From: Bacteroidales bacterium | GTDB lineage: Bacteria > Bacteroidota > Bacteroidia > Bacteroidales > UBA932 | Direction: 5' to 3' | DNA: 64,000 nucleotides | Assembly (NCBI GenBank): GCA_015060395.1 | Contig: SUYP01000008.1 | Location: 30,417-94,416 of the forward strand | Shown: positions 8,296-23,828 of the stretch, piece after piece | Layout: each line of letters starts with the position of its first letter | Numbering within the stretch: position 1 is the first letter of the stretch | Notes under the pieces: generated by a model | The model's database searches: none | Told to the model about the DNA's origin: nothing | The model's input: only the letters and a program-made list of their open reading frames with translations | Position numbers and translations under genes: made by a program

Positions 8296-8886
8296 TTATT
8301 TACCTACCTTCCTCATCACCTTCACGGTGTCGGCAATGACGGCATTATCGCTGTCAACCACCGGGTATTCTATGCTTTCCTTGACTACGAAAGCACTCGG
8401 GAATGCACCCTTGATACGTGTCAGCAGAGCCATCGCTTCAGACTTCGTGCGGAAGTCGCCTACCGTAACCTTGAAATAAGGATTGGCATATATACGGTAT
8501 GCTGCAACTCCCGGAAAAAGTTCTTTGAATCTTTTCAGAGTCTTTTCCGATTCGGTACGCGCAGTCTGCTTGTTATCAAAGAATATCCTGACCCTGTAGC
8601 CTGATGACGTTCTTTTCGAATTCGATGCTATGTGCTGTCGCATAGAGCTCATAATCTCCTGAGACTGACGGATCTGCACATCCGCATCATCACCGGCTCT
8701 CTTTGACGGCAGGATATGGAAGATATCCTTTCCGGCAAGGGTCGAATCCACTGCGGCTACAGGTCTGTAAACTACGGAATCCACCATCTCATATCCATCA
8801 GGAACCGTCTGTGCAAAAGCAGCCGGTGCATATATGCCGGCAATCAAAAATATAATCAGATTGAATAGGATTTCTGTTCTTTTCAT
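8296..8886 (-). CDS. SPOR domain-containing secreted protein
   Basis: 196 residues with a cleavable signal peptide (MKRTEILFNLIIFLIAGIY...AFA) and a C-terminal SPOR-type domain of about 75 residues (SGYRVRIFFDNKQTARTE through the ANPYFKVTVGDFRTKSEA motif to AFVVKE). SPOR domains bind septal peptidoglycan lacking stem peptides, so a periplasmic cell-wall or division role is inferred. Its start overlaps the stop of the LEA14-like gene by 4 bp, which indicates translational coupling. Confidence 0.82.
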   Translation of the reverse strand: MKRTEILFNLIIFLIAGIYAPAAFAQTVPDGYEMVDSVVYRPVAAVDSTLAGKDIFHILPSKRAGDDADVQIRQSQEIMSSMRQHIASNSKRTSSGYRVRIFFDNKQTARTESEKTLKRFKELFPGVAAYRIYANPYFKVTVGDFRTKSEAMALLTRIKGAFPSAFVVKESIEYPVVDSDNAVIADTVKVMRKVGK

Positions 8887-9356
8887 CTTACAGCGTCTAT
8901 AAGTTTCTTCAAAGGTATGTCATTCAATTCAATTCTCTTGGCAGGACTTTTCTTGATCCTTACCTTTGCAGATACATCCACAAGAGCGTTCTCAAGAGTT
9001 TTCTTGTCAAGCAGTCTGCCCAGATCAAGGATCGTGGCATTCTCTCCAAGTGTCAGATCTGCCTCCAGACGATATGTATCTGTTGTTTTTCCTTGCAAAG
9101 TGAACGGATCAACGGCCACTCTACCAAGAACCTTGCCAGAATGTTCAAGCAGGGCGGATATTTCAGAAAGGGAGAGCTCGGCGCCAGGATTGTCCACCTC
9201 GACAGACAGGACAAGTCCCACTCCTCTCAAGCCGTTCGGGATGACGTTCTCCACCTTCACTGAAACGACCTCAAGGTCTTCAAGTTTCTTGATATCAGCA
9301 CATCCGACAGCCAGAAGCAGCGTCAAAAGTGCCGAAATGAATAATTTTATCTTCAT
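8883..9356 (-). CDS. LEA14-like lipoprotein
   Basis: 157 residues. Signal peptide with lipobox LLAVGC (Cys19), followed by a single beta-sandwich resembling LEA type 2/WHy domains (VVSVKVENVIPNGLRGVGLV, then VDNPGAELSLSEISALLEHSG). Function unknown; in Bacteroidota such small periplasmic lipoproteins are common. I chose the ATG at 9356 over the in-frame TTG at 9365 because the signal peptide starts neatly there. A minus-strand TATCTTTG box (9379-9386) lies upstream, back to back with the miaB promoter. Confidence 0.72.
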   Translation of the reverse strand: MKIKLFISALLTLLLAVGCADIKKLEDLEVVSVKVENVIPNGLRGVGLVLSVEVDNPGAELSLSEISALLEHSGKVLGRVAVDPFTLQGKTTDTYRLEADLTLGENATILDLGRLLDKKTLENALVDVSAKVRIKKSPAKRIELNDIPLKKLIDAVR

Positions 9357-9378
9357 ATCAAGCAATATTACATCTTCG

Positions 9379-9415
9379 CAAAGATAACTATATTCAACGA
9401 AAAATCCTATCTTTG
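9379..9415. promoter_or_regulatory. Divergent promoter pair (LEA14-like gene / miaB)
   Basis: Two identical -7 boxes point outward: TATCTTTG on the minus strand at 9379-9386 and on the plus strand at 9408-9415. The plus box shows that the TTG at 9413 lies in the promoter and cannot be the miaB start. Confidence 0.65.
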
Positions 9416-9442
9416 TATCCTACAGTAAAAGACATAGACGAT

Positions 9443-10798
9443 ATGCGAAACATAAGACCGATCATCGACCCTTCCAAGCCGAAGGTATATATAGAAACAT
9501 ACGGATGTCAGATGAATGTAAACGACAGCGAAGTGATATTATCCATACTTCAGGATGCCGGTTATGTTCTTACGGAAGACATCGAGGAAGCAAATATAAT
9601 CCTTGCCAACACCTGCTCCATCAGAGATAACGCCGAGCAGAGGATATGGGGAAGGATCGACCAGTTCAAGCTGCAGAAAAGGAAGAGGGACAATGTCATA
9701 ATCGGCATAGTCGGCTGTATGGCAGAGAGGCTCAAGGACAAGCTTCTCGAAGCTGTCGATCTCGTAGCCGGCCCGGATTCATACAGGACGCTTCCGGAAC
9801 TTCTTGAAGCCATCAGGCCGGACAAGCCGCAGATAAACGTACTTCTTTCCCACGAAGAGACATACGCCGAAATATCGCCGGTAAGGCTCGACAAGAACGG
9901 AGTTTCCGCCTTCATATCCATTATGAGGGGCTGCAACAACGTATGTTCATATTGCGTGGTGCCATATACCCGTGGCGCAGAACGCAGCCGCGACCCACAC
10001 ACAATCGTACGGGAAGCACAGGAGCTTTACGACAATGGTTATAAGGAAGTTACGCTTCTCGGCCAGAATGTTGACTCATATTATTGGAAAGACAAGGAGA
10101 ATGCAGACAGGAACGTGAATTTCGCCCAGCTTCTCGAGATGGTCGCACAGATAAGCCCCGACCTCAGGGTAAGATTCTCGACATCGCATCCTAAGGATAT
10201 CAGCGATGAAGTGATATACACAATGGCGATGTACGAGAACATCTGCAAGCACATACATCTTCCGGTGCAGTCCGGAAGCAGCATAATGCTGGAGAAGATG
10301 AGAAGGAAATACGACCGGGAGTGGTACCTCGAGCGAGTCCGCAAGATCCGCAGCGTGATTCCTGACTGCGGCATTACGACTGATGTCATCGCGGGATTCT
10401 GCGGAGAGACGGAACAGGACCACAAAGACACTCTCACCCTTATGGAAGAGGTAGTGTTCGACTCTGCCTTTATGTTTGCATATTCCGAGCGTCCGGGCAC
10501 ACTGGCGTCAAGGAAATATCCCGACGATATCCCATACGAACTTAAGACACAGAGACTTAACGAGATCATCGCCCTGCAGGGAAGAATGAGTCTGAAGAGC
10601 AATGAAAAGGAAGTGGGCAGGATCTTGAAAGTACTTGTGGAAGGACCTTCGAAGAAGAATCAGGAAGAATTGTGCGGAAGGGCAAGCAACAACAAGATGT
10701 GCGTATTCCCTTCAAGAGGAGAGAAAGCCGGAGACTACTGCGAAGTCGAGGTGGTGTCCGTGACATCCGCCACCCTTCTCTGCAAAAGACTTGACTAA
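9443..10798 (+). CDS. miaB: tRNA-2-methylthio-N6-dimethylallyladenosine synthase MiaB
   Basis: About 451 residues. A radical-SAM methylthiotransferase that converts i6A37 to ms2i6A37 in tRNAs reading UNN codons. It has the UPF0004 domain with its cluster cysteines ([25 protein letters not shown]), the radical-SAM motif CNNVCSYC (near residue 162), and a C-terminal TRAM domain (about 385-450). Start placed at 9443 (MRNIRPIID) because the longer frame begins inside the -7 box. It precedes the glycerol operon, and its stop lies 31 bp before the glpK ATG, so read-through is possible. Confidence 0.96.
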   Translation: MRNIRPIIDPSKPKVYIETYGCQMNVNDSEVILSILQDAGYVLTEDIEEANIILANTCSIRDNAEQRIWGRIDQFKLQKRKRDNVIIGIVGCMAERLKDKLLEAVDLVAGPDSYRTLPELLEAIRPDKPQINVLLSHEETYAEISPVRLDKNGVSAFISIMRGCNNVCSYCVVPYTRGAERSRDPHTIVREAQELYDNGYKEVTLLGQNVDSYYWKDKENADRNVNFAQLLEMVAQISPDLRVRFSTSHPKDISDEVIYTMAMYENICKHIHLPVQSGSSIMLEKMRRKYDREWYLERVRKIRSVIPDCGITTDVIAGFCGETEQDHKDTLTLMEEVVFDSAFMFAYSERPGTLASRKYPDDIPYELKTQRLNEIIALQGRMSLKSNEKEVGRILKVLVEGPSKKNQEELCGRASNNKMCVFPSRGEKAGDYCEVEVVSVTSATLLCKRLD

Positions 10799-10829
10799 TT
10801 CACAGAAACAGACCAACAACCACATAATT

Positions 10830-12320
10830 ATGGAGAAGTACATTCTCGCTCTTGACCAGGGAACAAGCAGTTCAAGAGCAATAGTATTTGACGCATACGG
10901 CCAGACAAAGGCCGTTTCACAAAAGGAATTCACCCAGATATTCCCGAAACCGGGCTGGGTGGAGCACAATCCTATGGAGATATGGTCGTCGCAGGCATCT
11001 GTCATTGCGGAAGCCATCACATCCATAGACATCAACGGTCTCAACATCGCTGCAATCGGTATCACGAACCAGCGCGAGACCACGATCGTATGGGATGCCG
11101 AGACAGGTGAGCCGGTATATAACGCCATCGTCTGGCAGGACCGCAGGACATCCGAGTTCTGCGACTGTCTGAAACGCGACGGACGTACCGACCTGATCAG
11201 GAGCAAGACCGGCCTCATCATCGACGCATACTTCAGCGCCACAAAAATCCTATGGATACTTGAAAACGTGCCTGGAGCACGCCAGAAGGCCGATGAAGGA
11301 AAGCTGAGATTCGGAACTGTCGATACCTGGCTGATATGGATGCTCACCCGTGGAGAGGTTCACGTGACAGATGTGACCAATGCATCAAGGACAATGCTTT
11401 TCAACATCCACACCCTCGAATGGGACAAAGAGCTGCTCCAGCTGTTCGGAATTCCAGAATCGATGATGCCTGAGGTCAAGTCGTCAAGCGAAGTATATGG
11501 ATATACCAAGACAACGCTTTTCGCGCACGAAGTTCCTATCGCAGGTATTGCAGGAGACCAGCAGGCAGCACTTTTCGGACAGATGTGTACCGAACCGGGA
11601 TCTGTCAAGAACACATACGGAACAGGCTGCTTTATGCTTATGAACAGCGGCGAAAGACCTATAATGTCTTCAAACAATCTCCTCACCACAATCGCCTGGA
11701 AGATCGGAGACACAGTGAATTACGCTCTCGAAGGCAGTATCTTCGTAGCAGGTTCAGTGGTACAGTGGCTCAGAGACGGACTCGGAATCATACGTTCTTC
11801 TTCTGAGGTAGAGGCACTTGCAGCCAGCGTTCCTGATAACGGAGGAGTATATTTCGTCCCTGCACTCACCGGTCTCGGAGCTCCGCATTGGGACCAGTAT
11901 GCCAAGGGAAGCATTTACGGTCTGAGCCGTGGCACAACAGCAGCACATATTGCACGTGCCGCCCTTGAAGGCATAGCATTCCAGACTATGGACATAGTGA
12001 ACGCTATGCAGAAGGATGCCGGATGCACGCTGAAGGAGCTGAAGGTCGATGGAGGAGCTTCACGCAACAATCTTCTGATGCAGTTCCAGGCCGATATCCT
12101 GGGCACTTCAGTGATCAGACCGATCGTCACCGAGACCACAGCCCTGGGAGCGGCTTATCTTGCCGGACTTGCTGTCGGCTATTGGGAAAGCATAGACCAT
12201 ATCAAGAGCCAGTGGGGCGTTGAGATGGAATTCAAGCCGGAGGCATCACAAGCACAGGTCGAAGACCTCAAGGAAGGCTGGGCCGAGGCAATCAGAAGAA
12301 CACTGACAAATAAACAATAA
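10830..12320 (+). CDS. glpK: Glycerol kinase
   Basis: 496 residues, family length. Phosphorylates glycerol to sn-glycerol 3-phosphate. Both FGGY signatures are visible: N-terminal [18 protein letters not shown] with the phosphate-binding DQGTSSSR, and downstream [13 protein letters not shown] and [13 protein letters not shown], with KNTYGTGCF further on. The ATG at 10830 ([11 protein letters not shown]) is preferred over the TTG at 10791, which overlaps the end of miaB. First gene of a tight operon with glpF, cls and an HD hydrolase. Confidence 0.97.
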   Translation: MEKYILALDQGTSSSRAIVFDAYGQTKAVSQKEFTQIFPKPGWVEHNPMEIWSSQASVIAEAITSIDINGLNIAAIGITNQRETTIVWDAETGEPVYNAIVWQDRRTSEFCDCLKRDGRTDLIRSKTGLIIDAYFSATKILWILENVPGARQKADEGKLRFGTVDTWLIWMLTRGEVHVTDVTNASRTMLFNIHTLEWDKELLQLFGIPESMMPEVKSSSEVYGYTKTTLFAHEVPIAGIAGDQQAALFGQMCTEPGSVKNTYGTGCFMLMNSGERPIMSSNNLLTTIAWKIGDTVNYALEGSIFVAGSVVQWLRDGLGIIRSSSEVEALAASVPDNGGVYFVPALTGLGAPHWDQYAKGSIYGLSRGTTAAHIARAALEGIAFQTMDIVNAMQKDAGCTLKELKVDGGASRNNLLMQFQADILGTSVIRPIVTETTALGAAYLAGLAVGYWESIDHIKSQWGVEMEFKPEASQAQVEDLKEGWAEAIRRTLTNKQ

Positions 12321-12332
12321 CACTACTGCAAA

Positions 12333-13085
12333 ATGTTTGAGAAATACCTTTTTGAGTTTATCGGCACAATGGTGCTGATACTTCTCGGCGACGGAGTGTG
12401 CGCCGCAACAAGTCTGGACAAGAGCAAGGCCAAGGGAGCCGGCTGGATCGTGATAGCAATGGGCTGGGGCTTCGCCGTTATGGTGGGAGTCTTCATTGCC
12501 GGATCCGTTTCAGGAGCTCACCTCAACCCTGCAGTCAGCGTAGGATGCGCCCTTGCCGGAACAATGGAATGGAGTGCCGTACCGGGATATGTCATCGCTC
12601 AGATGCTTGGAGGTTTTGTTGGAGCAGCCCTCGTATGGCTATTCTACAAAGACCATTATGACGCAACTGAAGACCCTGCGACAAAGCTGGGCACATTCTG
12701 CACAATGCCTGCCATCGAGGGACACAAGGTGCGTAACTTCTTCTGCGAGACAATCGCGACCTGGCTTCTCGTACTCGTGATCCTCGTCTTCGGACTGGAT
12801 TCGAATGTCCCTACCCTTGATGCTGAGGGATATCACCTTCATATCGGTATGGGAGAACTCGGAGCGATTCCGGTAACCTGCCTTATTATGGCGATCGGTA
12901 TGTCCCTGGGAGGAACTACCGGATATGCAATCAATCCTGCAAGAGACCTCGCACCACGACTCGCACACGCTATCCTGCCGATCAAAGGCAAGGGTGAAAG
13001 CGGCTGGGCATACAGCTGGGTACCGGTAGCCGGTCCTATGGCTGGCGCAGTTCTTGCTGCACTCACCTATATGGTGTTATTCTGA
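12333..13085 (+). CDS. glpF: Glycerol facilitator / aquaglyceroporin
   Basis: 250 residues with six membrane helices and two half-helices bearing the paired NPA motifs, HLNPAVS (near residue 68) and INPARDLAPR (near residue 202). The Asp after the second NPAR (NPARD) is the aquaglyceroporin signature as opposed to a water-only channel. Starts 12 bp after glpK, so the two together import and trap glycerol. Confidence 0.95.
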   Translation: MFEKYLFEFIGTMVLILLGDGVCAATSLDKSKAKGAGWIVIAMGWGFAVMVGVFIAGSVSGAHLNPAVSVGCALAGTMEWSAVPGYVIAQMLGGFVGAALVWLFYKDHYDATEDPATKLGTFCTMPAIEGHKVRNFFCETIATWLLVLVILVFGLDSNVPTLDAEGYHLHIGMGELGAIPVTCLIMAIGMSLGGTTGYAINPARDLAPRLAHAILPIKGKGESGWAYSWVPVAGPMAGAVLAALTYMVLF

Positions 13086-13087
13086 TA

Positions 13088-14518
13088 ATGGGCGATTTCT
13101 TATCCATAACGGTATCCGTCATCGGCATATTCCTTATTCTGGGAGCCGTGATGGTGATTTTGAATGACAATCAGGATTCGGGCAGAAAGGTTGCCTGGAT
13201 CCTGATTATCGGAATTCTGCCCGTTATAGGATTGCTGCTCTACATTGTTTTCGGAATGAATTTCCGCAAACCGGGATTCTTCCAATACAGGAACAGACAG
13301 TTTCTTGACCTTTTCGAAGAAAGGACCAGCCAGGAGACAAAGGATCTTCTGTTCGATACTGTCGAAGAGGAAAACATACGCCCTGAATACCGCAGCTTAA
13401 GCAGACTTCTTAAAAAAGACAGCGGTCTTACAGTCACCGACAACAACGAAGTCGAGATAATCACATCAGGAGGAAGGAAGCTGGAAGCTCTTGTCAATGA
13501 TCTTCTTGCGGCAAAGCATCACATCCATTTCGAATATTTCTATTTTCTCAAGGATGACGGCAGCAAGAGGATCAAGAATCTTCTTATGCAGAAGGCGAGA
13601 GAGGGGGTGAAGGTCCGTTTCATCCACGAAAATATAGCCAACATCACCATCTGGCCCGGCTATTATAATGAAATGAAGGAAGCCGGAGTTGAGGTGGTGA
13701 AATTTACCAATCCTAACAGCTTTCTGCTGTCCAAGTTTAATTACCGTGACCACCGCAAGATTGTCGTGATCGACGGCAAGGTCGGCTATACGGGTGGGAT
13801 GAACATCGGGGACGACTATTTCTTCCGCTGGCGAGACACGCACACAAGGATAACCGGCAATGCCGTGGCTGCCTTGCAATACTGTTTCTTGAATTCCTGG
13901 ATAACGTCCGGAGGAAAGATTGACGGCAATTTCGACGTATTCTTCCCTCAAGACAGGATAGCTCACGACGACAAGCTGGTGCAGATCATCCCCGACGAGC
14001 CGGACAGGGAATTCCCGATCCTGCATCTTGGAGCCTTGTGGACAGCCCACCACGCAGAGAGGTATCTATATATCCAGACTCCGTATTTCGTTCCTCCGGA
14101 GCCTCTTATGATGGCTCTCAAGTCAGCCGCATTCAAGGGATGCGACGTCAGACTGATGGTGCCGAAGAAGGCAGATCTGTTCTTTATGGGCCCGGCAAAC
14201 AAATCGTTTTATAAGGACTGCCTTGAGGCAGGAATCAGGGTCTTCGAAAAGGGAGGCAAATTCATTCATTCCAAGACAATGGTCTCGGATGATTATCTTT
14301 CCATCATAGGTTCGGCAAATATGGACTGCAGAAGTATGGAATTGAGCTATGAAATAAACGCCTACATCTACAACGAGGAAATAGCCAAGGAGAATTACAG
14401 GATATTTATGTCCGACCTGAAGGAATGCAGCGAAGTGACCCTGAAGGAATGGGGGAAACGTCCTTGGTATCATAAGATAACCCAATCCATAATGCGTCTT
14501 TTCGCACCATTGCTATAA
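13088..14518 (+). CDS. cls: Cardiolipin synthase (phospholipase D family)
   Basis: 476 residues. Two N-terminal membrane helices (about 5-60), then a PLD catalytic core with both HKD motifs: HRKIVVIDGKVGYTGGMN (about 219-236) and HSKTMVSDDYLSIIGSANMD (about 394-413). Joins two phosphatidylglycerols into cardiolipin and releases glycerol. It starts 2 bp after glpF. Released glycerol could be re-phosphorylated by the upstream GlpK. Confidence 0.95.
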   Translation: MGDFLSITVSVIGIFLILGAVMVILNDNQDSGRKVAWILIIGILPVIGLLLYIVFGMNFRKPGFFQYRNRQFLDLFEERTSQETKDLLFDTVEEENIRPEYRSLSRLLKKDSGLTVTDNNEVEIITSGGRKLEALVNDLLAAKHHIHFEYFYFLKDDGSKRIKNLLMQKAREGVKVRFIHENIANITIWPGYYNEMKEAGVEVVKFTNPNSFLLSKFNYRDHRKIVVIDGKVGYTGGMNIGDDYFFRWRDTHTRITGNAVAALQYCFLNSWITSGGKIDGNFDVFFPQDRIAHDDKLVQIIPDEPDREFPILHLGALWTAHHAERYLYIQTPYFVPPEPLMMALKSAAFKGCDVRLMVPKKADLFFMGPANKSFYKDCLEAGIRVFEKGGKFIHSKTMVSDDYLSIIGSANMDCRSMELSYEINAYIYNEEIAKENYRIFMSDLKECSEVTLKEWGKRPWYHKITQSIMRLFAPLL

Positions 14519-14520
14519 AT

Positions 14521-15216
14521 ATGAAAGAATATATAGGAATAAGAGAAGACATTCAGAAGTTTGTCTTCGATGAAATCGTACCGAAATATGCCGGCTTTGA
14601 TCCGGCTCACAAGGAAGACCACGCACTTACAGTGATCGAACAGGCTATGCTGCTGATGGACAGGATGTCTGCCTGGCGTGCAGCCCAGAATGAAGAGACT
14701 GCGTCAAATTGGCAGGAGGTTCCTGAACGGGAAATGCTTTTCATTGCAGCCGCCTGCCACGACCTGGGGCTTGTGAACGGAAGGGAAAGGCATCATCTGG
14801 ATTCCGGCATCATCATACGCAATGATCCGCGTCTCAGACAATGGTTTACAGAAGAGGATATCGAAACCATAGCACAGGCTGCAGAAGATCACCGTGCTTC
14901 AGGGAAATCCGCACCTCGCAGCATATATGGAAAGATTGTGGCTGAAGCGGACAGAGTCATTGACGGAGAGACAATCATACGACGGACAATACAGTTCGGA
15001 TTCACCCACTACCCTTCACTCGACCGTGAGGCTCACATCAAAAGAGCGGTAGAGCATCTGCGTGAAAAATACGGACGCGGAGGCTATCTCAAGCTATGGA
15101 TTCCTTGGAGCGACAACGCGACACGCCTCAACGCCCTCCAGGAAATGATAGCGGACGACTCCGCCGTATATCGCGAAATCGTCCGCATATATGATCTGCT
15201 GCAAGGTGAAGCATAA
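14521..15216 (+). CDS. HD-domain phosphohydrolase of unknown substrate
   Basis: 231 residues. HD-superfamily metal ligands are visible: HKEDHALTV (about 36-44), the HD pair in ACHDLGL (about 78-84), ERHHLDSG, and DHRASGKSAP with a following EADRVIDGE. Last gene of the glpK-glpF-cls operon, 2 bp after cls. The substrate cannot be told from sequence; small HD proteins of this type are often nucleotidases or pyrophosphatases. Confidence 0.8.
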   Translation: MKEYIGIREDIQKFVFDEIVPKYAGFDPAHKEDHALTVIEQAMLLMDRMSAWRAAQNEETASNWQEVPEREMLFIAAACHDLGLVNGRERHHLDSGIIIRNDPRLRQWFTEEDIETIAQAAEDHRASGKSAPRSIYGKIVAEADRVIDGETIIRRTIQFGFTHYPSLDREAHIKRAVEHLREKYGRGGYLKLWIPWSDNATRLNALQEMIADDSAVYREIVRIYDLLQGEA

Positions 15217-15231
15217 TCACCTTGCTGATTA

Positions 15232-21005
<5,774 letters not shown>

Positions 21006-21006
21006 A

Positions 21007-21825
21007 TTACCAATTCTTTTCCTTCTGTCTTGACTTCAGAGCCTCGGCCTTCTGCTTGTTGACCTTGTCCTGAGTCTCTTTTTCCTTTGCCTGAATAGCC
21101 TGAAGCATCTGCTGAGCCGCCTGTGGAGTTATCTTAGGCTGCTGCCCCTGAGACTGCTGCTGTCTGTCGTTCTGGTCCTGGCCGTCCTGCTGATCCTGAT
21201 TCCCATCATCATTCTGGTCTTTATTCTGGTCGTCGTTCTGATCCTGATCATTCTTGCCATCATCATTCTGATTGTTATTCTGATCGTTGTTCTGATCATT
21301 ATCCTGATTCTGGTCATCATTCTGATCGTTGTTCTGATCATTATCCTGATTCTGGTCATTGTTCTGATCGTTGTTCTGGTTCTGCTGCTGGTTCTGCAGC
21401 ATCTTCTTGGCATAGATGAAATTTTCCTTTGCCTCCAGATCATCAGGCCTCCTTATCAGGGACTGTGCAAATGCATCCACAGCCTGCTGCCAGTCCTTCT
21501 GCTGAATCGCTGCATCTCCAAGATTGAAGAAATAATCGGCTGAAGATGCAGACATCGGAGCGACTTCCTTCACATTCTGATATGTCTGCAGAGCCTGGGC
21601 ATAATCCTCCTCCCTGTAGAGAGTATTGGCGAGATTGTAATTAGCCGCCACAGAAAGGGAATCCTTGACAGCGGCCTTCCTGTAATCGATCTCGGCCTCC
21701 CTCCAGTTTTCCTTCTTGAAATCCCTGTTTCCTCTGCGCACATCACTCTTATCGACCTGTGCCATAGCATCTGCAGCAACCAGAAACGAAAGAACCGATA
21801 GAACTATATATAACAAGCGTCTCAT
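21007..21825 (-). CDS. batC: BatC: TPR protein with Asn/Gln/Asp-rich tail
   Basis: 272 residues. Signal peptide (MRRLLYIVLSVLSFLVAADAMA), three or so TPR repeats (about 25-140, for example AANYNLANTLYREEDYAQALQ), then about 90 residues made almost only of N, Q and D in the pattern NDQNNDQNQD, and a final charged coiled-coil segment (about 235-272). The tail is encoded by imperfect DNA repeats. BatC is an exported scaffold-like protein of the Bat complex. It lies 1 bp from batD/E and 15 bp from batB. Confidence 0.85.
   Translation of the reverse strand: MRRLLYIVLSVLSFLVAADAMAQVDKSDVRRGNRDFKKENWREAEIDYRKAAVKDSLSVAANYNLANTLYREEDYAQALQTYQNVKEVAPMSASSADYFFNLGDAAIQQKDWQQAVDAFAQSLIRRPDDLEAKENFIYAKKMLQNQQQNQNNDQNNDQNQDNDQNNDQNDDQNQDNDQNNDQNNNQNDDGKNDQDQNDDQNKDQNDDGNQDQQDGQDQNDRQQQSQGQQPKITPQAAQQMLQAIQAKEKETQDKVNKQKAEALKSRQKEKNW
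21150..21400 (-). repeat. Asn/Gln/Asp-coding tandem repeats in batC
   Basis: Imperfect short repeats built on ATT-CTG-GTC-ATT-GTT-CTG-type units (plus-strand sense) encode NDQNNDQNQD blocks. Such repeats expand and contract by slippage in multiples of three bases. Confidence 0.75.
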
Positions 21826-21840
21826 AAATCAAAATAAGCA

Positions 21841-22845
21841 TCATCTGTTGAACAAATGTCTCTTAGGCTTCCTGTCACCTATAAGCATTTCTATGGCAAA
21901 CAGGGCAAAGGCCAGAGCAAGAAAGTACATAAACTGTTCATCATATTCCTCAAATACGATGGAACTGTATTTCTCATCCTCCATCTTCCTTATGTCGTCA
22001 ATGACCGGATTAAGACCGAATTCGCTGTTTCCTGCACGGACATATACTCCGTTTCCTGCTCGTGCAACATCCTGAAGCACAGTTTCATCCAGTCTCGTCA
22101 CCACGATATCTCCATTCTTGTCGGTCAGGAGTTCGCCATCCATAGGAATCGGTTTTCCTTCCGGAGAGCCGACACCGATGGTAAACACTCGCACTCCCAT
22201 TTCCGCCGCCTGGGCTGCAGCCGCAACCGGATCATCCTCGTGGTTTTCTCCATCTGTGATGACTATGATCGCACGGCTTTTTTCACTCTGGGCGCTGAAA
22301 CTCCTCATAGCGGTGTTGATGGCATCTCCGATCGCCGTACCCTGTACCGGCACAGACTCTGTGGAAATGGAATTAAGGAACATCTTTGCCGAGACATAAT
22401 CCGTCGTGATCGGAAGCTGCACAAACGAATTTCCGGCAAAGACAATCAGTCCTATACGGTCATCACGCAGCTTATCGACAAGTCTGGAAATCGCAAGCTT
22501 GGCACGCTCCAGCCTGTTTGGCGAATAATCCTCTGCAAGCATAGAATTCGAGACATCGAGTACGATCATTATCTCTGCACCCTTGGTCTCGTGTTCCTTC
22601 AGTTTGGCTCCGATCTGCGGTCTTGAAAGACCTATCACGAAAAAGAAGAAACCGATTGAAAACAGAACAAGACGCAGCCAGACCTTGCCTCTGGAATAAG
22701 AAGGCATAAGCCTGCCCACAAGAACCTCGTCTCCGAACTTCCTGATACGCCTCTTCCTTATCTTGAGCACGACGGCCTGTATTATAAAGAACACAGGTAT
22801 CAGGAACAGAAGGAGAAGATATTGTGCCTGAGCAAAATTTATCAT
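21841..22845 (-). CDS. batB: BatB: von Willebrand factor A domain membrane protein
   Basis: 334 residues. Two N-terminal membrane helices (about 7-25 and 55-75), a VWA domain with intact MIDAS metal-site motif DVSNSM (about 95-100) and a threonine/aspartate site in ITDGENHEDD, and a C-terminal membrane helix (about 308-325). Overlaps batA by 4 bp (ATGA). In the family BatA and BatB face the periplasm and form a complex. Confidence 0.9.
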   Translation of the reverse strand: MINFAQAQYLLLLFLIPVFFIIQAVVLKIRKRRIRKFGDEVLVGRLMPSYSRGKVWLRLVLFSIGFFFFVIGLSRPQIGAKLKEHETKGAEIMIVLDVSNSMLAEDYSPNRLERAKLAISRLVDKLRDDRIGLIVFAGNSFVQLPITTDYVSAKMFLNSISTESVPVQGTAIGDAINTAMRSFSAQSEKSRAIIVITDGENHEDDPVAAAAQAAEMGVRVFTIGVGSPEGKPIPMDGELLTDKNGDIVVTRLDETVLQDVARAGNGVYVRAGNSEFGLNPVIDDIRKMEDEKYSSIVFEEYDEQFMYFLALAFALFAIEMLIGDRKPKRHLFNR

Positions 22846-23828
22846 ACGAACCTCCTTATTATAAACCAGTTAAACACAAGTTCCAGAAGAATCGCCAGCA
22901 AAGCCGCCAATGCATATCTTCCGAAAAGTTCTTTATATACAGGGAAACTGTCAACGGTGGTGCGTGCCTTCTCCATCTTGTTTATCTCGCTGTAGATCTC
23001 CGCAAGCTTCGTATTGTCCGTAGCCCTGAAATAGCGTCCTCCGGTCGATTCGGCAATCTCGGAAAGCAGGGCCTCGTCAATTTCCACCTTCACATTCTGG
23101 ATCTCTACTCCCCAAGGGGTCATCACCGGATATGGAGCCATTCCTTCCTTTCCCACACCTATCGTATATACACGTACTCCGTATGTCTTTGCTATCTCTG
23201 CCGCCATCTGAGGAGAGATCTCGCCTCTGTTGTTCACGCCATCGGTCAGCAGTATGACCACGCGGCTTTTGGCATCGGAATCCTTCATCCTGGCTACTGC
23301 AGTGGCCAGTCCGTTGCCGATTGCAGTTCCATCCTCTATCAGATCGGTCTGGACTTCCTTCATAAGGTTGATGAGGGTAGCACGGTCCGTGGTAAGAGGG
23401 CATTGGGTAAAGCTTTCTCCTGCAAAGACGACGATTCCCATTCTGTCGGTAGGACGCTGGGATATGAATTCGATTGCGATATCTTTGGAAGCATTGATAC
23501 GGTCCGGAGTAAGGTCGCGGGCAAGCATCGAAGTCGAGACATCCATCGCAAGAATGATATCGATACCCTCTGTATCAATCCTTTCCATTTCTTCTGAAGA
23601 TCTCGGACGGGCTATCGCGATCACAATCAGCACCATCGCGAAAGTCCTCAGTACAAACGGGATATGACGTATGACAGACATAATGGATCTGCCTCCCGCC
23701 ATCCAAGGCACTGAGGTCGATACTCTCAGATGCGGATGCCTGTCGGCCAGTTCAAGATAGATGTAGTGCAACACCAGCAGAGCCGGAACCACTAACAGCC
23801 ACAATAGTTTAGGATATTCAAAAAACAT
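22842..23828 (-). CDS. batA: BatA: von Willebrand factor A domain membrane protein
   Basis: 328 residues. Same plan as BatB: helices near 8-25 and 55-75, MIDAS motif DVSTSM (near residue 95), LLTDGVNNRGE, and a C-terminal helix (about 305-325). I use the ATG at 23828 (MFFEYPKLLWLL) and not the GTG one codon earlier; this gives a TGATG overlap with the upstream gene's stop. The upstream neighbour and MoxR likely act with it. Confidence 0.9.
   Translation of the reverse strand: MFFEYPKLLWLLVVPALLVLHYIYLELADRHPHLRVSTSVPWMAGGRSIMSVIRHIPFVLRTFAMVLIVIAIARPRSSEEMERIDTEGIDIILAMDVSTSMLARDLTPDRINASKDIAIEFISQRPTDRMGIVVFAGESFTQCPLTTDRATLINLMKEVQTDLIEDGTAIGNGLATAVARMKDSDAKSRVVILLTDGVNNRGEISPQMAAEIAKTYGVRVYTIGVGKEGMAPYPVMTPWGVEIQNVKVEIDEALLSEIAESTGGRYFRATDNTKLAEIYSEINKMEKARTTVDSFPVYKELFGRYALAALLAILLELVFNWFIIRRFV

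Noticed and set aside
9413..9442. N-terminal extension of miaB starting with TTG
   Set aside because: The TTG lies within the TATCTTTG promoter box, so it cannot be transcribed as part of the mRNA.
21150..21400. CRISPR-like array suggested by regular repeats
   Set aside because: The repeats are in frame, coding for N/Q/D residues of BatC, without unique spacers or cas genes.
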